DNA of 42,184 nt from an uncultured Flavobacteriaceae bacterium. Its GTDB lineage: Bacteria; Bacteroidota; Bacteroidia; Flavobacteriales; Flavobacteriaceae. Position 1 is the first letter of the stretch, and each line of letters begins with the position of its first letter. The stretch covers positions 1 through 42,184 of the forward strand of contig CALDUQ010000081.1 of assembly GCA_937924845.1 (NCBI GenBank), read 5' to 3'. Of the stretch, positions 39,461-42,184 are shown one piece after another. The notes under the pieces are model-generated. The model made no database searches, had not been told where the DNA came from, and worked only from the letters and a program-made list of their open reading frames with translations. Both the position numbers and the translations under genes were made by a program.

Positions 39461-40255
39461 ATGCATAAAAAAATATCGAGTTCCCAAAATTTATTAATTA
39501 AGCAGATAGTTCAGTTAAAAGAAAAATCAAGAGTGCGTAAATCATCTAAAACCTTTGTGATAGAAGGAAAACGTGAAATTGAGATAGCGATAAAATCAAA
39601 TTATATAATTTCAACACTTTTATTTTGTCCCGATTTATGTTTAAAAGATGATTTAGAGTTATTTTTAGATAATTGTGTAGAAATTATTGAAATCACTAAA
39701 GAAGTGTATCAAAAAATAGCACATCGCGGTACAACCGAGGGGGTGATTGCTATTGCAAAATGGAAGCCTCATCAAATTAGTTCGGTAAAGTTTTCAAACA
39801 GTAAACCTTTAATTTTAGTAGCTGAGGCGCCCGAAAAACCTGGTAATATTGGGGCTATTTTAAGAACCGCTGATGCTGCAAATGTTGATGCAGTGCTAAT
39901 TGCTAACCCTTTAACCGATTTGTATAACCCTAACATTATAAGGTCAAGTGTAGGGTGTGTGTTTTCTAATCAAATTGCTACAGGTAGTACTATCGAAATT
40001 ATTGAGTTTTTAAAAAAACATAACGTTGCTATTTATTGTGCCGCATTGCAAGCATCTGTAAAGTATACCACTCAAAATTTTAATGAAGCTACTGCGATTG
40101 TTGTAGGTACAGAAGCTAATGGCTTAAGTGCTGATTGGTTAATTAACTCAAGTCAAAATATTGTTATTCCAATGCAGGGTGTTATTGATTCAATGAATGT
40201 ATCTGTAGCAGCAGGAATTTTAATTTTTGAAGCCAAGAGACAACGAGAAATATAA
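39461..40255 (+). CDS. TrmH/SpoU family RNA 2'-O-methyltransferase
   Basis: RVRKSSKTFVIEGKREIEIAI; AEAPEKPGNIGAILRTADAANVDAV; VGTEANGLSADWL; IPMQGVIDSMNVSVAAGILIFEAKRQR. Confidence 0.95.
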   Translation: MHKKISSSQNLLIKQIVQLKEKSRVRKSSKTFVIEGKREIEIAIKSNYIISTLLFCPDLCLKDDLELFLDNCVEIIEITKEVYQKIAHRGTTEGVIAIAKWKPHQISSVKFSNSKPLILVAEAPEKPGNIGAILRTADAANVDAVLIANPLTDLYNPNIIRSSVGCVFSNQIATGSTIEIIEFLKKHNVAIYCAALQASVKYTTQNFNEATAIVVGTEANGLSADWLINSSQNIVIPMQGVIDSMNVSVAAGILIFEAKRQREI

Positions 40256-40262
40256 CTAAAAA

Positions 40263-40290
40263 AAAAGACCACTTATAAAAGTGGTCTTTT
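40263..40290. terminator. Bidirectional intrinsic terminator between convergent TrmH-family and cold-shock genes
   Basis: aaaagaccactt ataa aagtggtctttt: perfect stem flanked by A and T tracts on both strands. Confidence 0.88.
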
Positions 40291-40317
40291 AACATTGTGT
40301 AAATTAAAGTATATAAT

Positions 40318-40509
40318 TTAGATTACTTTAACGTTGATTGCGTTTAGTCCTTTTCTACCTTCAGTTAGGTCGAATTCAACTGCATCGCCTTCACGAATTT
40401 CATCGATTAATCCAGAAATGTGTACGAAATGTTCTTTGTTTGTGTCATCTTCAGTAATAAAACCAAACCCTTTAGAGTCGTTGAAGAATTTAACTGTACC
40501 TTTACTCAT
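40318..40509 (-). CDS. Cold-shock domain protein (CspA family)
   Basis: 63 aa; GTVKFFNDSKGFGFI (RNP1) and HFVHISGL (RNP2). Confidence 0.95.
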   Translation of the reverse strand: MSKGTVKFFNDSKGFGFITEDDTNKEHFVHISGLIDEIREGDAVEFDLTEGRKGLNAINVKVI

Positions 40510-40648
40510 TGTAATTATTTAAAATATTAAAATGCAAATATAGTCTTTTAATTACTAACTTTTTGTTTTTTAATTTTTTAAGTTAAAAAGTTATAATTTT
40601 AAGGGTTATAAATTTACGTTAATAACTCAATAACCTAGTATTAAGCCT

Positions 40649-41005
40649 TTAGCGTTTTTTTAGTAAGCATAACTGGTTTGCAAGTAAGGCTGCAAAACCT
40701 GCCGAAATACCACCAATGCTACCAGTTACTATAAAAAGTAAGCTAGTATAACCTTTTAAAGGAAGTAAGATTGCTATTTTTTTTGCAAGGATAAAGTCAT
40801 TTGATGCACTTAGTATAAAAGCATAAAGTGTCCAAAATATAAAAATAGCAATAAAAGCAACTATAAAAGTGGCCCAATTTTTAATCGGAAAAATTAACGA
40901 ACTAATAAATGCAGCAAGCATAACACCCCACCAAGGCAATAAAAACGATAAAACAAATGCTATAATTATCGTAGATGCAAAATTTTTGACGTATTGTGAC
41001 TTCAT
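40649..41005 (-). CDS. Small membrane protein of unknown function
   Basis: 118 aa, about four hydrophobic helices. Confidence 0.6.
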   Translation of the reverse strand: MKSQYVKNFASTIIIAFVLSFLLPWWGVMLAAFISSLIFPIKNWATFIVAFIAIFIFWTLYAFILSASNDFILAKKIAILLPLKGYTSLLFIVTGSIGGISAGFAALLANQLCLLKKR

Positions 41006-41146
41006 ATGTAAAGCTTATAAACGTCCTAATTTACAAAAGTTTATTTAATTGTATTTTTAATTTTTCTAACAGTTGTTAAATATTTTCATCTCTTTAGTAT
41101 AAATTTAAAAAATTTCATTTCTTATTTGTAGCTTTGCAAGCGTTAA

Positions 41147-42184
<1,038 letters not shown>

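Noticed and set aside
40334-40522. + strand ORF opposite the cold-shock gene
   Set aside because: Antisense of the conserved CspA-family coding sequence.

Overview
AT-rich chromosomal window from a Bacteroidota bacterium, very probably Flavobacteriaceae (inferred from gene content, synteny and TAnnTTTG promoter motifs). It is mostly core genome: an OmpA-family C-terminus at the left edge; ettA; a DEAD/DEAH helicase; a TPR-histidine kinase; a padR/HAAS-PspC pair; a conserved block dapA-bamD-rpoZ(omega-like)-coaBC-porD-recN; fabI; GT2-YbbR-coaE; a two-component system; a YfhO/glycosyltransferase/flippase block; an FKBP lipoprotein; a pair of amidohydrolase-fold genes; a SpoU/TrmH methyltransferase; a cold-shock protein; and the 5' part of pyrG at the right edge. 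I found no CRISPR array, rRNA, recognisable tRNA, transposase or prophage. The most anomalous stretch is about 38.03-38.60 kb. It holds a decayed small membrane-protein gene, followed 14 nt after its last stop by an unusual folded inverted-repeat element. Other points worth a look are amidohydrolase modules that seem to have lost their metal ligands, an exact 16-aa tandem repeat in a secreted protein, and TAnnTTTG motifs placed so close to start codons that several mRNAs may be leaderless. I saw no convincing evidence of a new multi-gene system.
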